Positions 28,143 through 38,724 of a stretch of DNA of 64,000 nt are shown here, one piece after another. The notes under the pieces are model-generated. The model saw nothing but the letters and a program-made list of their open reading frames with translations, was not told the origin of the DNA and ran no database searches. Numbering within the stretch: the stretch's first letter is position 1; each line of letters starts with the position of its first letter. Source of the DNA: JAZUOT01 sp045604805 (lineage in GTDB: Bacteria; Bacillota; Clostridia; Oscillospirales; Acutalibacteraceae); contig JAZUOT010000030.1 of the NCBI GenBank assembly GCA_045604805.1, positions 41,903-105,902 on the forward strand, written 5' to 3'. Made by a program: the position numbers and the translations under genes.

Positions 28143-29201
28143 ATGTGTAACAATAATAGAAGAGCTACTAAAACGGTTAAGGTTGGAGATGTGTGCATAG
28201 GTTCTAAGTATCCGGTAAGTATACAATCTATGCTAAATATTCCTGCAAATGACGTGGATGGAAATGTATCGCAGGCAATAGCTTTAGAAAAATTAGGCTG
28301 TGAAATTATAAGGGTATCTGTACCTGATAAAAAAGCTGTTAATTTAGTTTATAAGTTAAAAGAAAATCTTAAAATACCAGTTGTTGCTGATATACATTTT
28401 GATTATAAATTAGCGATAGAGTCAGCAAAAGCCGGAGCTGATAAGATAAGAATAAATCCTGGGAATATAGGCTCTAAAGAGAGAGTAAAGTCCGTTGTGG
28501 AAGAGTGTCAAAGACAGTCAATAGCTATAAGAATAGGTGTAAATTCAGGTTCTTTGGAAAAACAAATTTTATCAAAATACAAAGGGCCTTCAGCTGAAGC
28601 CTTGGTGGAAAGTGCTTTTTGTCATGTAAAATTACTAGAGGAATTTGATTTTACGAATATAATAGTTTCAATAAAATCATCCAATGTGAGAACCATGGTG
28701 AAAGCCTATAACTTAATAGCCGATAAATGCGATTATCCTCTTCATTTAGGAGTTACCGAAGCCGGAACAAAGCAAATGGGAATGATAAAATCTGCTGTGG
28801 GAATAGGTTCATTATTACTTTCTGGTATAGGAGATACAATAAGGGTCTCACTTACTGATAAACCTGAGGAGGAAATAAAGGCAGCAAGGCAAATTTTGAT
28901 TGCTACTGGTTTGAAGAAAGACGCAGCAGAAGTAGTTTCTTGCCCGACTTGTGGAAGAACAAAAATAGATTTAATATCTCTTGCAAAGGAAGTAGAAGAT
29001 AAATTACAAAATATTAATAAGCCTATAAAAGTCGCAGTTATGGGTTGTGCTGTGAACGGCCCAGGAGAAGCAAAAGAAGCAGATATCGGGATAGCTGGTG
29101 GAAACAAAGAGGGGATTATATTTAAAAAAGGCGAAATAATCAGGGCGGTAAAAGAAGAAAATATAGTTGAGGAACTTATGAAAGAAATAGAAAAATTATA
29201 G
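28143..29201 (+). CDS. ispG: 4-hydroxy-3-methylbut-2-en-1-yl diphosphate synthase
   Basis: 352 residues. It converts MEcPP to HMBPP, the penultimate MEP-pathway step, using a [4Fe-4S] cluster; the C-terminal SCPTCGRTKID and GCAVNGPGEA carry the cluster cysteines and glutamate. The TIM-barrel N-terminus has VSIQSMLN and ADIHFDYKLA. The usual opening motif is present. Confidence 0.96.
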   Translation: MCNNNRRATKTVKVGDVCIGSKYPVSIQSMLNIPANDVDGNVSQAIALEKLGCEIIRVSVPDKKAVNLVYKLKENLKIPVVADIHFDYKLAIESAKAGADKIRINPGNIGSKERVKSVVEECQRQSIAIRIGVNSGSLEKQILSKYKGPSAEALVESAFCHVKLLEEFDFTNIIVSIKSSNVRTMVKAYNLIADKCDYPLHLGVTEAGTKQMGMIKSAVGIGSLLLSGIGDTIRVSLTDKPEEEIKAARQILIATGLKKDAAEVVSCPTCGRTKIDLISLAKEVEDKLQNINKPIKVAVMGCAVNGPGEAKEADIGIAGGNKEGIIFKKGEIIRAVKEENIVEELMKEIEKL

Positions 29202-29214
29202 CGGTGAAATAATT

Positions 29215-32200
29215 TTGGAAAAGTTTGAGAAAATATTTGGAAAATACATAAAAGAAAAAATAAATAACAAAAATCAAGAAAATATAAAAAAATTATTAGA
29301 AAAATTTAGTTGTGCTGAAATCTCAAATATACAAGTAAATAAGAAAAACAGGGCTATGACTGTCATTATAAATACCGAAGAAATAGTAAGTAGAACTTTA
29401 CTGAATGAAGTTGAAGTTCTACTTAAGTCGTCTTCTTTGGATTTAAATGATATTACGATAAAAGTGCAATACCCAGCTTCTCAGTTTAATGAGCGATATA
29501 TTTTAAGTTTGACAGATTATCTTGTCAATGAAAATAGTAGTCTGAGAGGGAGCTTTATAGATTCTGAGATAAATATCCATGATAGCAATGTTGATATACG
29601 CTTAAAACATGGCGGAAAAACTCTGCTTGAAAGTAAAAATATAGATAAGAAATTGCAGAAAATGATTTTGTCAGATTTTGGAATTAATGTAGTTGTGAGA
29701 TTTACAGGAAATACAAAAGTTGATCAAATGAGTGTTGCAAGCATAGAAAAAATGAAAATTCAAGCCGAAACTCAAAAAAGGAAAAATGTGATAGAGGCCG
29801 TAAAGAAAGAAGAAAGAGTTTTTGAAAAAAGGGCAAACAACAAAACCACAATAAATATAAGGCAGGGAGAAACTCTTAATCCTTATCCTGTGCTGGATTC
29901 GGCAAGGTCTATATATGGCAAAGAAATAAAAGGGAAAACAATACCAATAAAAGAAATAGATAGCGACTACGGTAATGTTACTTTTTGGGGAGAAGTTTTT
30001 TCTACAGAGATAAGAAATACTAAGGATAACAAAAAATATATTATATCTATAAACTTAACGGATTATACTGATTCTATAACGGTGAAAGTCATAGACTTTA
30101 TAAAAGAATGTGAGTTAGTTGAAAAACTAAAAAAAGGCGATATGCTTCTGATAAAGGGTAACGTGTCTTTTGATAGTTATGCTAGAGAAGATGTTGTAAT
30201 GGCAAGAAGTATATGTAAATTAAAAAGGATGCAAGTTGTAGATGATGCAGAAGAAAAAAGGGTAGAACTACACTTGCATACAAACATGTCTGCACTAGAT
30301 GGTATGAACCCTGTAAAAGAATACATAAAACGTGCGGCTGATTGGGGACATAAGGCTATAGCAATTACAGACCATGGTGTAGCTCAAGCCTATCCAGAGG
30401 CTATGGATACTGTAGAAAGCCTCAATGCTGCGGGAAATGACATGAAAGTAATATACGGAACAGAAGCGTATTTTGTCAGTGATACTGTGAATGTTGTTAA
30501 GGGAAATAGTGAGCAGTCACTAAATGATGAATTTATAGTTTTTAGCTTGAGTACAACAGGATTTAATTTAGAAAGAGATGGTATTATAAAAATAGCTGCT
30601 GTGAGAGTGCAAGATGGTCAGTTAAAAGATAGTTTTAGTACTTTGATAAAAGCAGAGCAAAAAATATCTCAGGAAATTACAGAGCTTACAGGCATAAATG
30701 ATAAGGATATGTATAAAGCTCCAGAGGCAGAAGTTGCAATTAAAAACTTTGTAAAATTTTGTGGTAACTGTTCGGTTTTGGTAGCACATAATGCCTCTTT
30801 TGCCACTGCATTTATTTCGAGCTACTTAGAAAAATATAAAATTAAGTTTGATTATACTTATCTGGATACACTTTACTTAAGTAGAGCATTAGTGCCGAAT
30901 AAGTTAAATTATCGTTTAGAAAGATTAGCAAAGCATTTCAAAATACAACAAAATAATTTAATTTCCGCAGACGAAGATGCTAGAGTGCTTGCAAATATAT
31001 TCGTCAAATTATGCGATATATTAAAAATGGAAAATAAAATAGAAAATATTTCTGATATAAATTTATCGCTATCTGATACTGCAGCAACTACACAGAGAAC
31101 CTATCATCAGATAATACTTGTTAAAAATAAAACTGGCCTTAAAAATTTGTATAAGCTTATATCAAAAGCACACTTGGATTATTTTTATAAAAAACCCAGA
31201 ATACCGAAAAGTGAGCTCATAAAACATAGAGAAGGTCTGATAATTGGCAGTGCCTGTTCTGAGGGTGAATTATTTGAAGCGGTGTCTCTCGGAAAACCAT
31301 TTGAACAGCTAAAGGAAATAGCCAGCTTTTATGATTATTTAGAGATACAACCAATTCAAAACAATATATATTTATTAAGAAATGGAATGGCAAAAGACGA
31401 GGAAGATCTTAGATATTTTAATAAAAAAATAGTTGAACTTGGAGATAAACTAAATATCCCAGTTGTTGCAACTTGTGATGTTCATTTTCTTGATCCGCAC
31501 GACAGCGAATATAGAAAGATTTTAATGTATTCTCAGGGATTTAACGATGCCGAAGAACAACCGCCATTGTATTTTAGAACTACAGCGGAGATGCTCAGTG
31601 AATTTTCATATTTAGGAGCAGAAAAAGCCTATGAGGTAGTCGTTGAGAATACAAATTTAATCTCAGACATGGTTGAAAATGTACGCCCAATACCTAAGGG
31701 TGTTTATCCACCGTTTATAGAGGGTGCTGAAAGTCAGCTCATAGATATAACTTGGAAAACTGCAAAGGAAATTTATGGGGATCCTTTGCCTAGTATAGTC
31801 TTAGACAGGGTAGAAAAAGAATTATCATCTATAACCAAGTATGGATTTTCGGTACTCTATATGACTGCTCAGAAACTAGTTGCAGACTCTATGGAACACG
31901 GATATTTAGTTGGTTCTAGAGGTTCTGTCGGTTCTTCTGTGGTAGCAAATTTATCGGGAATATCTGAAGTAAATCCAATGATGCCGCACTATGTTTGTCC
32001 AAAATGTAAGCACAGCGAATTTATAGAAGATGGCAGTGTTGGTTCAGGTTTTGATTTACCCCCCAAGAAATGTCCGAACTGCGATACGGACTACAAACGT
32101 GATGGACATAATATACCGTTTGAAACTTTTTTGGGTTTCGAAGGGGATAAAACACCTGATATAGACTTGAATTTTTCTGGAGAATATCAGAATTTTGCTC

Positions 32201-33588
32201 ATAGATATACTGAAATGTTATTTGGAAAAGATAATGTTTTTAAAGCTGGAACGATTTCCACTATAGCTACGAAAATGGGAATAGGTTATGTGAAAAAATT
32301 TAACGAAGAAAAATCTTTAAATCTGCCTAAAGCTGAGCAATTACGTTTGGCAGAAGGCTGTACTGGTGTCAAAAAAACAACAGGCCAGCATCCCGGAGGC
32401 ATGGTAGTAGTCCCTAAGGGTATGGAAATATATGATTTTTGCCCTGTTCAGCACCCTGCGGATAAAGATAATTCAGACAATATAACTACGCATTTTGACT
32501 TCCATTCTATACACGATACTATATGCAAACTGGATGAATTGGGTCATGATGTTCCAACTATTTATCGGTATTTAGAAGATTTTACAGGAATAAACGTAAT
32601 GGATGTTTCCATGAGTGATCCAGAGGTTATGTCTTTGTTTACTTCAACAGAGGCATTAGGGGTTAAACCTGAGGAAATAGGCTCAAAAACAGGAACCTTT
32701 TCTTTGCCTGAAGTTGGAACCCGTTTTGTTCGTGATATGCTTATAGAAGCAAAGCCAAAGACATTTTCAGATTTATTACAGATATCAGGGCTTTCTCATG
32801 GTACAGATGTTTGGTTATCTAATGCACAAGATCTGATAAAAGACAAGGTTTGTACTATATCTGAGGTTATAGGAACAAGAGATAGTATAATGACTTACTT
32901 GCTCCAAAAAGGATTGCCATCAAAGACAGCTTTTGAAATAATGGAAATTGTTAGAAAAGGGAAAGCCCCTCAAAAATTAACGGACGAACACATAAAAACT
33001 ATGAAGGAACATGGTGTTCCTCAGTGGTATATAGATTCTTGTAAGAAAATAAAATATATGTTCCCTAAAGCTCACGCAGCAGCATATATGATCGCAGCTT
33101 TGCGTTTAGGTTGGTACAAGGTACATAGGCCTGTAGAATATTATGCGGCATACTTTACAGCAAGAAGTGAGGACTTTGATGGAATATTAGCAATAAAAGG
33201 CCGTAAAGCTATTAAAGACGCCATGCAAGCTGTAGAAAATAAGGGAAAATCCGCTACCGCCAAAGACAATGCAAGCTATGCAACTCTTCAAATAATGAAT
33301 GAAATGTTAGCAAGAGGTGTTGAAGTTTTGCCGGTTGATTTGCACAAATCTCACGCCAAAATATTTGTGTTAGAAGAAGGAAAAATAAGATTACCTTTTA
33401 GTTCGCTTTCAGGAGTAGGGGAAAGTGCGGCTAACAGCTTGATGCAGGCAGGAGAAAAATTTAAAGAATATATATCAGTAGAAGAACTTCAGGAAAAAAC
33501 AGGAATATCAAAAGCTGTTATGGAAGCTCTGGAACAGGCAGGGGCTTTAGCAGGGTTACCAACTACAAGTCAGATAAGCTTATTCTAA
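29215..33588 (+). CDS. polC: DNA polymerase III PolC-type alpha subunit, proofreading site lost
   Basis: 1457 residues; replicative polymerase of low-G+C Gram-positives. Order: N-terminal domain, OB fold (about 240-340), PHP domain interrupted by a DnaQ-like exonuclease (about 438-605), palm with PDIDLNFSGEY (catalytic D982 and D984), a zinc-binding CPKC...CPNC, fingers with TGQHPGGM, and HhH/tail. The polymerase residues and the PHP HLH motif are intact. The exonuclease is not: FDVETTG has become FSLSTTG (S444, S446), AHNASFD is AHNASFA (A530), and the Exo III His position is Ile (I583) with only D588 kept. Proofreading is therefore predicted to be dead. Starts at TTG. Confidence 0.96.
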   Translation: MEKFEKIFGKYIKEKINNKNQENIKKLLEKFSCAEISNIQVNKKNRAMTVIINTEEIVSRTLLNEVEVLLKSSSLDLNDITIKVQYPASQFNERYILSLTDYLVNENSSLRGSFIDSEINIHDSNVDIRLKHGGKTLLESKNIDKKLQKMILSDFGINVVVRFTGNTKVDQMSVASIEKMKIQAETQKRKNVIEAVKKEERVFEKRANNKTTINIRQGETLNPYPVLDSARSIYGKEIKGKTIPIKEIDSDYGNVTFWGEVFSTEIRNTKDNKKYIISINLTDYTDSITVKVIDFIKECELVEKLKKGDMLLIKGNVSFDSYAREDVVMARSICKLKRMQVVDDAEEKRVELHLHTNMSALDGMNPVKEYIKRAADWGHKAIAITDHGVAQAYPEAMDTVESLNAAGNDMKVIYGTEAYFVSDTVNVVKGNSEQSLNDEFIVFSLSTTGFNLERDGIIKIAAVRVQDGQLKDSFSTLIKAEQKISQEITELTGINDKDMYKAPEAEVAIKNFVKFCGNCSVLVAHNASFATAFISSYLEKYKIKFDYTYLDTLYLSRALVPNKLNYRLERLAKHFKIQQNNLISADEDARVLANIFVKLCDILKMENKIENISDINLSLSDTAATTQRTYHQIILVKNKTGLKNLYKLISKAHLDYFYKKPRIPKSELIKHREGLIIGSACSEGELFEAVSLGKPFEQLKEIASFYDYLEIQPIQNNIYLLRNGMAKDEEDLRYFNKKIVELGDKLNIPVVATCDVHFLDPHDSEYRKILMYSQGFNDAEEQPPLYFRTTAEMLSEFSYLGAEKAYEVVVENTNLISDMVENVRPIPKGVYPPFIEGAESQLIDITWKTAKEIYGDPLPSIVLDRVEKELSSITKYGFSVLYMTAQKLVADSMEHGYLVGSRGSVGSSVVANLSGISEVNPMMPHYVCPKCKHSEFIEDGSVGSGFDLPPKKCPNCDTDYKRDGHNIPFETFLGFEGDKTPDIDLNFSGEYQNFAHRYTEMLFGKDNVFKAGTISTIATKMGIGYVKKFNEEKSLNLPKAEQLRLAEGCTGVKKTTGQHPGGMVVVPKGMEIYDFCPVQHPADKDNSDNITTHFDFHSIHDTICKLDELGHDVPTIYRYLEDFTGINVMDVSMSDPEVMSLFTSTEALGVKPEEIGSKTGTFSLPEVGTRFVRDMLIEAKPKTFSDLLQISGLSHGTDVWLSNAQDLIKDKVCTISEVIGTRDSIMTYLLQKGLPSKTAFEIMEIVRKGKAPQKLTDEHIKTMKEHGVPQWYIDSCKKIKYMFPKAHAAAYMIAALRLGWYKVHRPVEYYAAYFTARSEDFDGILAIKGRKAIKDAMQAVENKGKSATAKDNASYATLQIMNEMLARGVEVLPVDLHKSHAKIFVLEEGKIRLPFSSLSGVGESAANSLMQAGEKFKEYISVEELQEKTGISKAVMEALEQAGALAGLPTTSQISLF

Positions 33589-33612
33589 CTTTTTTAAGAA
33601 AGGCCAATATAA

Positions 33613-35991
33613 ATGTACAAAGACATAAAAAAAGAATTGCCATGCAACAAACAAAGATATTTGCCTAAGGCTGAGCTTGGTCTTAGTTCTCAACAAGTTC
33701 AGCAAAGAATTGCTGATGGTTTTACAAATTTTACTGTTGATGCACCTTCTAAGACTGTAAAACAAATTATTTATAGCAATGTTTTTACTTACTTTAATCT
33801 AGTATTTGTTGTTTTAGCTATTTTCATTTTGATAGTAGGTTCTTATCAGAATTTAATGTTTTTAGGTGTTGTTATCATAAACACCATAATAGGGATAGTA
33901 CAGGAGATAAGGGCAAAGCGCACGATAGATAAGTTGACAGTTTTATCTTCGCCTAATGCTAAGGTTTTAAGAGACGGAAAGATAAAATTTGTTCCAACTG
34001 AAAAATTAGTTCTTGATGACGTTGTTATATTTTCAGCGGGTCAACAAATATGTGCGGATGCTGTAATCCTAGATGGAGAAGTAGAAGTAAATGAGGGTCT
34101 AGTCACTGGTGAAGCTGATGCGATAAAAAAGGGTATTAGTGACGCTTTACTTTCAGGGAGTTTTGTTGTATCTGGAGAATGTAGAGCACGTTTGGACAAG
34201 GTCGGAGCAGATTCTTTTGCTTCAAGATTAACAGTAGAAGCAAAAAGGCACAAAAGAATAGAATCTGAGATGATGCGTTCTCTTAATCGCTTGATAAAAG
34301 TTATAGGAATTATAATAATCCCGTTTGGGGTGTTGATGTACTTAAATCAAAAAACCATACCAGGCATGACGCCCAATTACGCAGTTGTTTCGACAGTAGC
34401 TTCGCTTATTGCTATGATACCTGAAGGCCTATATCTTCTGGTAAGTGTAGCTTTAGCTGTTTCTGTGATGAGATTGGCTTCTCATAAAACATTAGTACAT
34501 GAGCTTTATTGCATAGAAACTTTAGCTAGGGTTGATGTTCTTTGTTTGGATAAAACTGGAACTATAACTACAGGTGAGATGCAAGTTTCAGATTTAGTAG
34601 TGATATGTCCAGAATCATACTCTAATGAAGAAATATCTAAAATAATAAGTGCATTTTATAAATGCAGTAAAGATGAAAATGAAACCGCAAAAGCTTTAAG
34701 AGAAAAATTTAATGATAAAGTGGATTGGCAAGCAAATAAAATTGTAGCTTTTTCTTCTTCCAGAAAATGGAGTGCGGTGGAATTTAAATCACAGGGTACA
34801 TATGTGATAGGAGCTCCAGACTTTGTTTTAGCTAATAAATACAGCGAGGATTATAAGAAAAAGGTAGATGAATATGCATCTGAAGGCAAGCGTGTTTTAT
34901 TGTTAGCCAAACACGACGGAAAGATTATAGATGAGAAGCTTAATTGTGTGAGCCCTATCGCGTTTATAATTATCCAAGACAAGATAAGAAATGGTGCAAA
35001 AAAAACTTTACAGTATTTCTATGAGCAAGATGTTGACATTAAGATAATATCGGGTGATGATCCTTTAACTGTTTCGCGTATAGCTAAACGCGCAGGGGTT
35101 AAAAATTTTGATAAGTTTATAGATTGTAAAACCTTATCAAGCAAGGAAGATGTAATTCACGCTGCAAATGAATATACGGTGTTTGGAAGAGTAAGCCCTG
35201 AGCAAAAGAGAATGCTTATTAATGCTTTGAAAAAGCAAGGCCACACGGTAGCTATGACGGGTGATGGTGTGAATGATGTTTTAGCCTTGAAAGATGCTGA
35301 CTGCAGTATAGCTATGGCATCAGGAAGTGATGCAGCTTGTCAGGTTTCACAGTTAGTCCTAATGGATTCTAATTTTAGCTCTATGCCAAAAGTTGTTTTG
35401 GAAGGTCGTAGAGTAATTAATAACATAGAAAGAGCAGCCTCTTTGTTTTTAGTAAAAACCATATACTCTTCTATTTTTACTTTGCTTAGTATATTTTTTT
35501 CCTTGGCATATCCATTTGTTCCAATACAGCTTAGTTTGATAAGTGCCTTAACAATCGGAGTACCATCGTTTTTCCTAGCTTTAGAACCAAATAAATCCAG
35601 GGTGAGTGGTAAATTTCTTTCGAATGTTTTTTCGAAGGCTTTACCAGCAGGGCTGACTAACTTAGTAAGCATGGTAGGTATTAGTTTTATTTCCTCGCTT
35701 TTTGCTTACGAAACTTCAGTCATGTCAACTATTGCTACGATAGTCGTAACTTTTACTTCTTTTATGTTTTTGATAGAAATATGCAAACCTATGAATTTTA
35801 AACGCAAAGCGATGTGTAGTACAATGATAGTCATATTTATAATTGCTATTGTTTGTATGCCAGAATTTTTTATGGTGTCATCGCTGACGCTAGGAAATAT
35901 ATTAGTGACAGTTATATTTGTATTCATTAGTACATTTATGCTTAGAACTATGTTTGATATTTGTTCAAAGGTTTTTAAATATTCGAAATGA
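33613..35991 (+). CDS. P-type cation-transporting ATPase (HAD-IC)
   Basis: 792 residues, membrane pump energised by an aspartyl phosphate. DKTGTITTGEM (phosphorylated Asp), TGEADAIKKG in the actuator (usual TGE), PEGLYLLVSVALAVS in M4, and TGDGVNDVLALKDADCSIAM hinge. About ten membrane segments, and no N-terminal metal-binding CxxC, so not a Cu/Zn pump. Closest in pattern to CtpE/YfgQ-like ATPases, some linked to Ca2+ or Mg2+; substrate not determinable. Lies between polC and dxs, 24 bases after polC. Confidence 0.92.
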   Translation: MYKDIKKELPCNKQRYLPKAELGLSSQQVQQRIADGFTNFTVDAPSKTVKQIIYSNVFTYFNLVFVVLAIFILIVGSYQNLMFLGVVIINTIIGIVQEIRAKRTIDKLTVLSSPNAKVLRDGKIKFVPTEKLVLDDVVIFSAGQQICADAVILDGEVEVNEGLVTGEADAIKKGISDALLSGSFVVSGECRARLDKVGADSFASRLTVEAKRHKRIESEMMRSLNRLIKVIGIIIIPFGVLMYLNQKTIPGMTPNYAVVSTVASLIAMIPEGLYLLVSVALAVSVMRLASHKTLVHELYCIETLARVDVLCLDKTGTITTGEMQVSDLVVICPESYSNEEISKIISAFYKCSKDENETAKALREKFNDKVDWQANKIVAFSSSRKWSAVEFKSQGTYVIGAPDFVLANKYSEDYKKKVDEYASEGKRVLLLAKHDGKIIDEKLNCVSPIAFIIIQDKIRNGAKKTLQYFYEQDVDIKIISGDDPLTVSRIAKRAGVKNFDKFIDCKTLSSKEDVIHAANEYTVFGRVSPEQKRMLINALKKQGHTVAMTGDGVNDVLALKDADCSIAMASGSDAACQVSQLVLMDSNFSSMPKVVLEGRRVINNIERAASLFLVKTIYSSIFTLLSIFFSLAYPFVPIQLSLISALTIGVPSFFLALEPNKSRVSGKFLSNVFSKALPAGLTNLVSMVGISFISSLFAYETSVMSTIATIVVTFTSFMFLIEICKPMNFKRKAMCSTMIVIFIIAIVCMPEFFMVSSLTLGNILVTVIFVFISTFMLRTMFDICSKVFKYSK

Positions 35992-36002
35992 AGGTGACTT
36001 AG

Positions 36003-37874
36003 ATGCCTAAGAAGATAAAATTATCTGAGCTTAATTTGCCAGAAGATCTAAAAAAATTAAATTCAGATGAGTTAAACGAACTGTGCTTACAGATAAGAGA
36101 AGTGATAATAAATACTGTGGCTGAAAATGGGGGACACCTTTCTTCTAATTTAGGGACTGTTGAGGCAACAGTTGCTATGCATATAGCGTTTGATTTAAAA
36201 AAAGATAGATTAGTCTGGGATGTTGGGCATCAAAGTTATACCCATAAAATAATAAGTGGAAGATTAAAAGATATAAAAAAAATACGTCAAAGTGGTGGTT
36301 TATCGGGATTTCCTAAGATGAGCGAAAGCGAGTATGATGCTTTTGACACAGGACATAGTAGTACTTCGATATCTGCAGCATATGGTTTAGCAAAGGCTGG
36401 TGCAATGAATAAAAAAAATGCTAATTATATAGCATTTATAGGTGATGGAGCATTGACAGGTGGATTAGCTTTTGAGGGACTTAATAATGCCGGAAGATTT
36501 AAAAGAAACTTTATAGTTGTGCTTAACGACAACAAAATGTCAATATCTGGAAATGTTGGGGCTTTGTCAAGATATTTATCAAAAATAAGGACAAAAACTG
36601 CTTACATAAAAACAAAAGAAAACATGGAAAAACTTTTACAGAATACGCCATTAGTGGGAAATACAGCTATTAAGGCGATTAAAACCTCAAAGTCTGCGCT
36701 TAAGAATGTTCTGTACAAGAGTACACTCTTTGAAGATATGGGATTCACATATTACGGGCCTATAGATGGACATAATATAGATGAAATGGTACATATTTTT
36801 AAAGTTGCCAAAGAAGTAAACGGGCCTGTCCTTGTGCATATACTTACCCAAAAAGGAAAGGGATATGAGTTTGCAGAAAAACATGCTGCTGAGTTTCATG
36901 GTATATCTAAATTTGATATTGAAACAGGTGAAAGCAAATATTCTGTTAGTTTTTCATCGGTGTTTGGCGATATAATGAAAAAATTTGCAAATGAGGACAA
37001 ACGCATTTGTGCTATAACTGCCGCTATGAAAGCAGGCACTGGATTATTAGAGTTCTCAAAAGAATTCAAGGGAAGATGTTTTGATGTAGGCATAGCGGAA
37101 GAACACGCAGTAACCTTTTCGGGGGCCATGTCTGTAGGAGGAGTATTGCCTGTTTTTGCTGTGTATTCTACCTTTTTGCAAAGGGCATATGATCAGTTGT
37201 TACATGATGTGTCTTTGCAGGGTGCCCATGTTGTGTTGGGAATAGACAGAGCTGGTATAGGAGGAGAAGATGGAGAAACACATCAAGGCTTGTTTGATGT
37301 TTCACTATTAAACACTGTGCCTGGTTCTACCGTATTTGCTCCATCTTATTTTGATGAAATGGAACCATGCTTTAAGAAAGCTCTGTATGAATGCAAGGGT
37401 CTTGCCGCAGTGCGTTACCCTAGAGGGGGAGAGCTCTATAAACCATGTGATTATAAGTATAGTGGAAAGCACTTTGACATATATGGTGATGGAAATAACA
37501 CTATATCAATAGTTACATATGGTAGAATTTTTTCATATGCAACACAAGCAATACGTAGTTTAAAGCGTCTAGGTATAGGAGTTAATATCCTGAAACTAAA
37601 TCAAATACGACCAATAGATAATGAAGCAGTTGAATATTTATTAGGTAGAAAGAAAATATTCTTTTTTGAAGAAGCTCAAAAAGCTGGCTCATGTGGACAA
37701 GCTCTATGTTTAGCTTTAGCTGAAAAATCATACAAGGGTAAATATACATTGACGGCTATAGATGATGAATTTGTTTCTTCTGGTACTAGTTCAGAGCTCC
37801 TCCATAAATATAAACTTGATAAAGATGGAATGATAGAAATAATAAAAAAATCGACAAGAAGAAATATAAGGTAA
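36003..37874 (+). CDS. dxs: 1-deoxy-D-xylulose-5-phosphate synthase
   Basis: 623 residues, thiamine-diphosphate enzyme starting the MEP pathway from pyruvate and glyceraldehyde 3-phosphate. GDGALTGG...NDNKMSIS is the TPP/Mg motif; HQSYTHKIISGR, DTGHSSTSIS and IGIAEEHAVTF-like segments (VGIAEEHAVTFSG) complete the transketolase fold. Full length. Follows the P-type ATPase after 11 bases. Confidence 0.96.
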   Translation: MPKKIKLSELNLPEDLKKLNSDELNELCLQIREVIINTVAENGGHLSSNLGTVEATVAMHIAFDLKKDRLVWDVGHQSYTHKIISGRLKDIKKIRQSGGLSGFPKMSESEYDAFDTGHSSTSISAAYGLAKAGAMNKKNANYIAFIGDGALTGGLAFEGLNNAGRFKRNFIVVLNDNKMSISGNVGALSRYLSKIRTKTAYIKTKENMEKLLQNTPLVGNTAIKAIKTSKSALKNVLYKSTLFEDMGFTYYGPIDGHNIDEMVHIFKVAKEVNGPVLVHILTQKGKGYEFAEKHAAEFHGISKFDIETGESKYSVSFSSVFGDIMKKFANEDKRICAITAAMKAGTGLLEFSKEFKGRCFDVGIAEEHAVTFSGAMSVGGVLPVFAVYSTFLQRAYDQLLHDVSLQGAHVVLGIDRAGIGGEDGETHQGLFDVSLLNTVPGSTVFAPSYFDEMEPCFKKALYECKGLAAVRYPRGGELYKPCDYKYSGKHFDIYGDGNNTISIVTYGRIFSYATQAIRSLKRLGIGVNILKLNQIRPIDNEAVEYLLGRKKIFFFEEAQKAGSCGQALCLALAEKSYKGKYTLTAIDDEFVSSGTSSELLHKYKLDKDGMIEIIKKSTRRNIR

Positions 37875-37898
37875 AGTTATAGAGGAGTAAGTGTAACT

Positions 37899-38711
37899 AT
37901 GGCCATAAAAAAAAGGATTGATATTTTAGTACATGAAGCTGGTTTAGCAGAGAGCAGGGAAAAGGCGAAGGCTTTAGTTATGGAAGGCAAAGTATATGTT
38001 GATAATCAAAAAGCAGACAAGCCGGGGATGTTATATAGCGAAGATGTTTTAATTGAATTAAAAGGTGATACGATTCCTTTCGTCAGCAGGGGAGGACTTA
38101 AATTAGCCAAGGCTATAGATATATTTAATATTGATTTGTCTGGTAAAATAGCCATGGATGTAGGAGCGTCTACTGGTGGGTTTACAGACTGCATGCTGCA
38201 AAATGGAGCAAAAAAAGTATATTCTGTGGATGTAGGCTATGGCCAGCTTGCCTGGAAACTCAGAAATGACAGCAGGGTAATAAATATGGAACGCACAAAT
38301 GCCAGAAATATAAGCTCTGAAGATATTAATGACAGGCTAGACTTTGCAAGTGTAGATGTATCATTTATATCTCTGACAAAAATAATACCGGTTTTATGTA
38401 ATTTAATGGATAAGGATTTTGGATTGCTTTGCCTTATTAAGCCACAGTTTGAAGCGGGAAAGTCTAAAGTCGGTAAGAACGGTGTGGTAAGAGAAAAATC
38501 AACACATATAGAAGTTATTGAACACATAGTGAAATTTTGCATAGATATGGGATTAGGTATAGAAGGGCTAGATTTTTCGCCAATAAAGGGTCCAAAAGGA
38601 AATATAGAATATCTGATTTATTTAAAGAATGCCCAAAGTAAGCAAATTCTAGACGATATTTTGCCTTTAGTTCACAGTACTGTAGAAAAATCCCACCTTG
38701 AGCTTGATTGA
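37899..38711 (+). CDS. tlyA: TlyA family rRNA 2'-O-methyltransferase / hemolysin-like
   Basis: 270 residues: N-terminal S4 RNA-binding domain (about 5-60, RIDILVHEAGLAESREKAK) and a FtsJ-type Rossmann methyltransferase domain with DVGASTGGFTDCMLQ (SAM site) and VDVGYGQLAWKLR. TlyA relatives methylate 16S and/or 23S rRNA; activity here is by family only. The dxs-tlyA-nadK-argR order is characteristic of Firmicutes. Confidence 0.93.
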   Translation: MAIKKRIDILVHEAGLAESREKAKALVMEGKVYVDNQKADKPGMLYSEDVLIELKGDTIPFVSRGGLKLAKAIDIFNIDLSGKIAMDVGASTGGFTDCMLQNGAKKVYSVDVGYGQLAWKLRNDSRVINMERTNARNISSEDINDRLDFASVDVSFISLTKIIPVLCNLMDKDFGLLCLIKPQFEAGKSKVGKNGVVREKSTHIEVIEHIVKFCIDMGLGIEGLDFSPIKGPKGNIEYLIYLKNAQSKQILDDILPLVHSTVEKSHLELD

Positions 38712-38724
38712 AAGAAGGTGCAAA

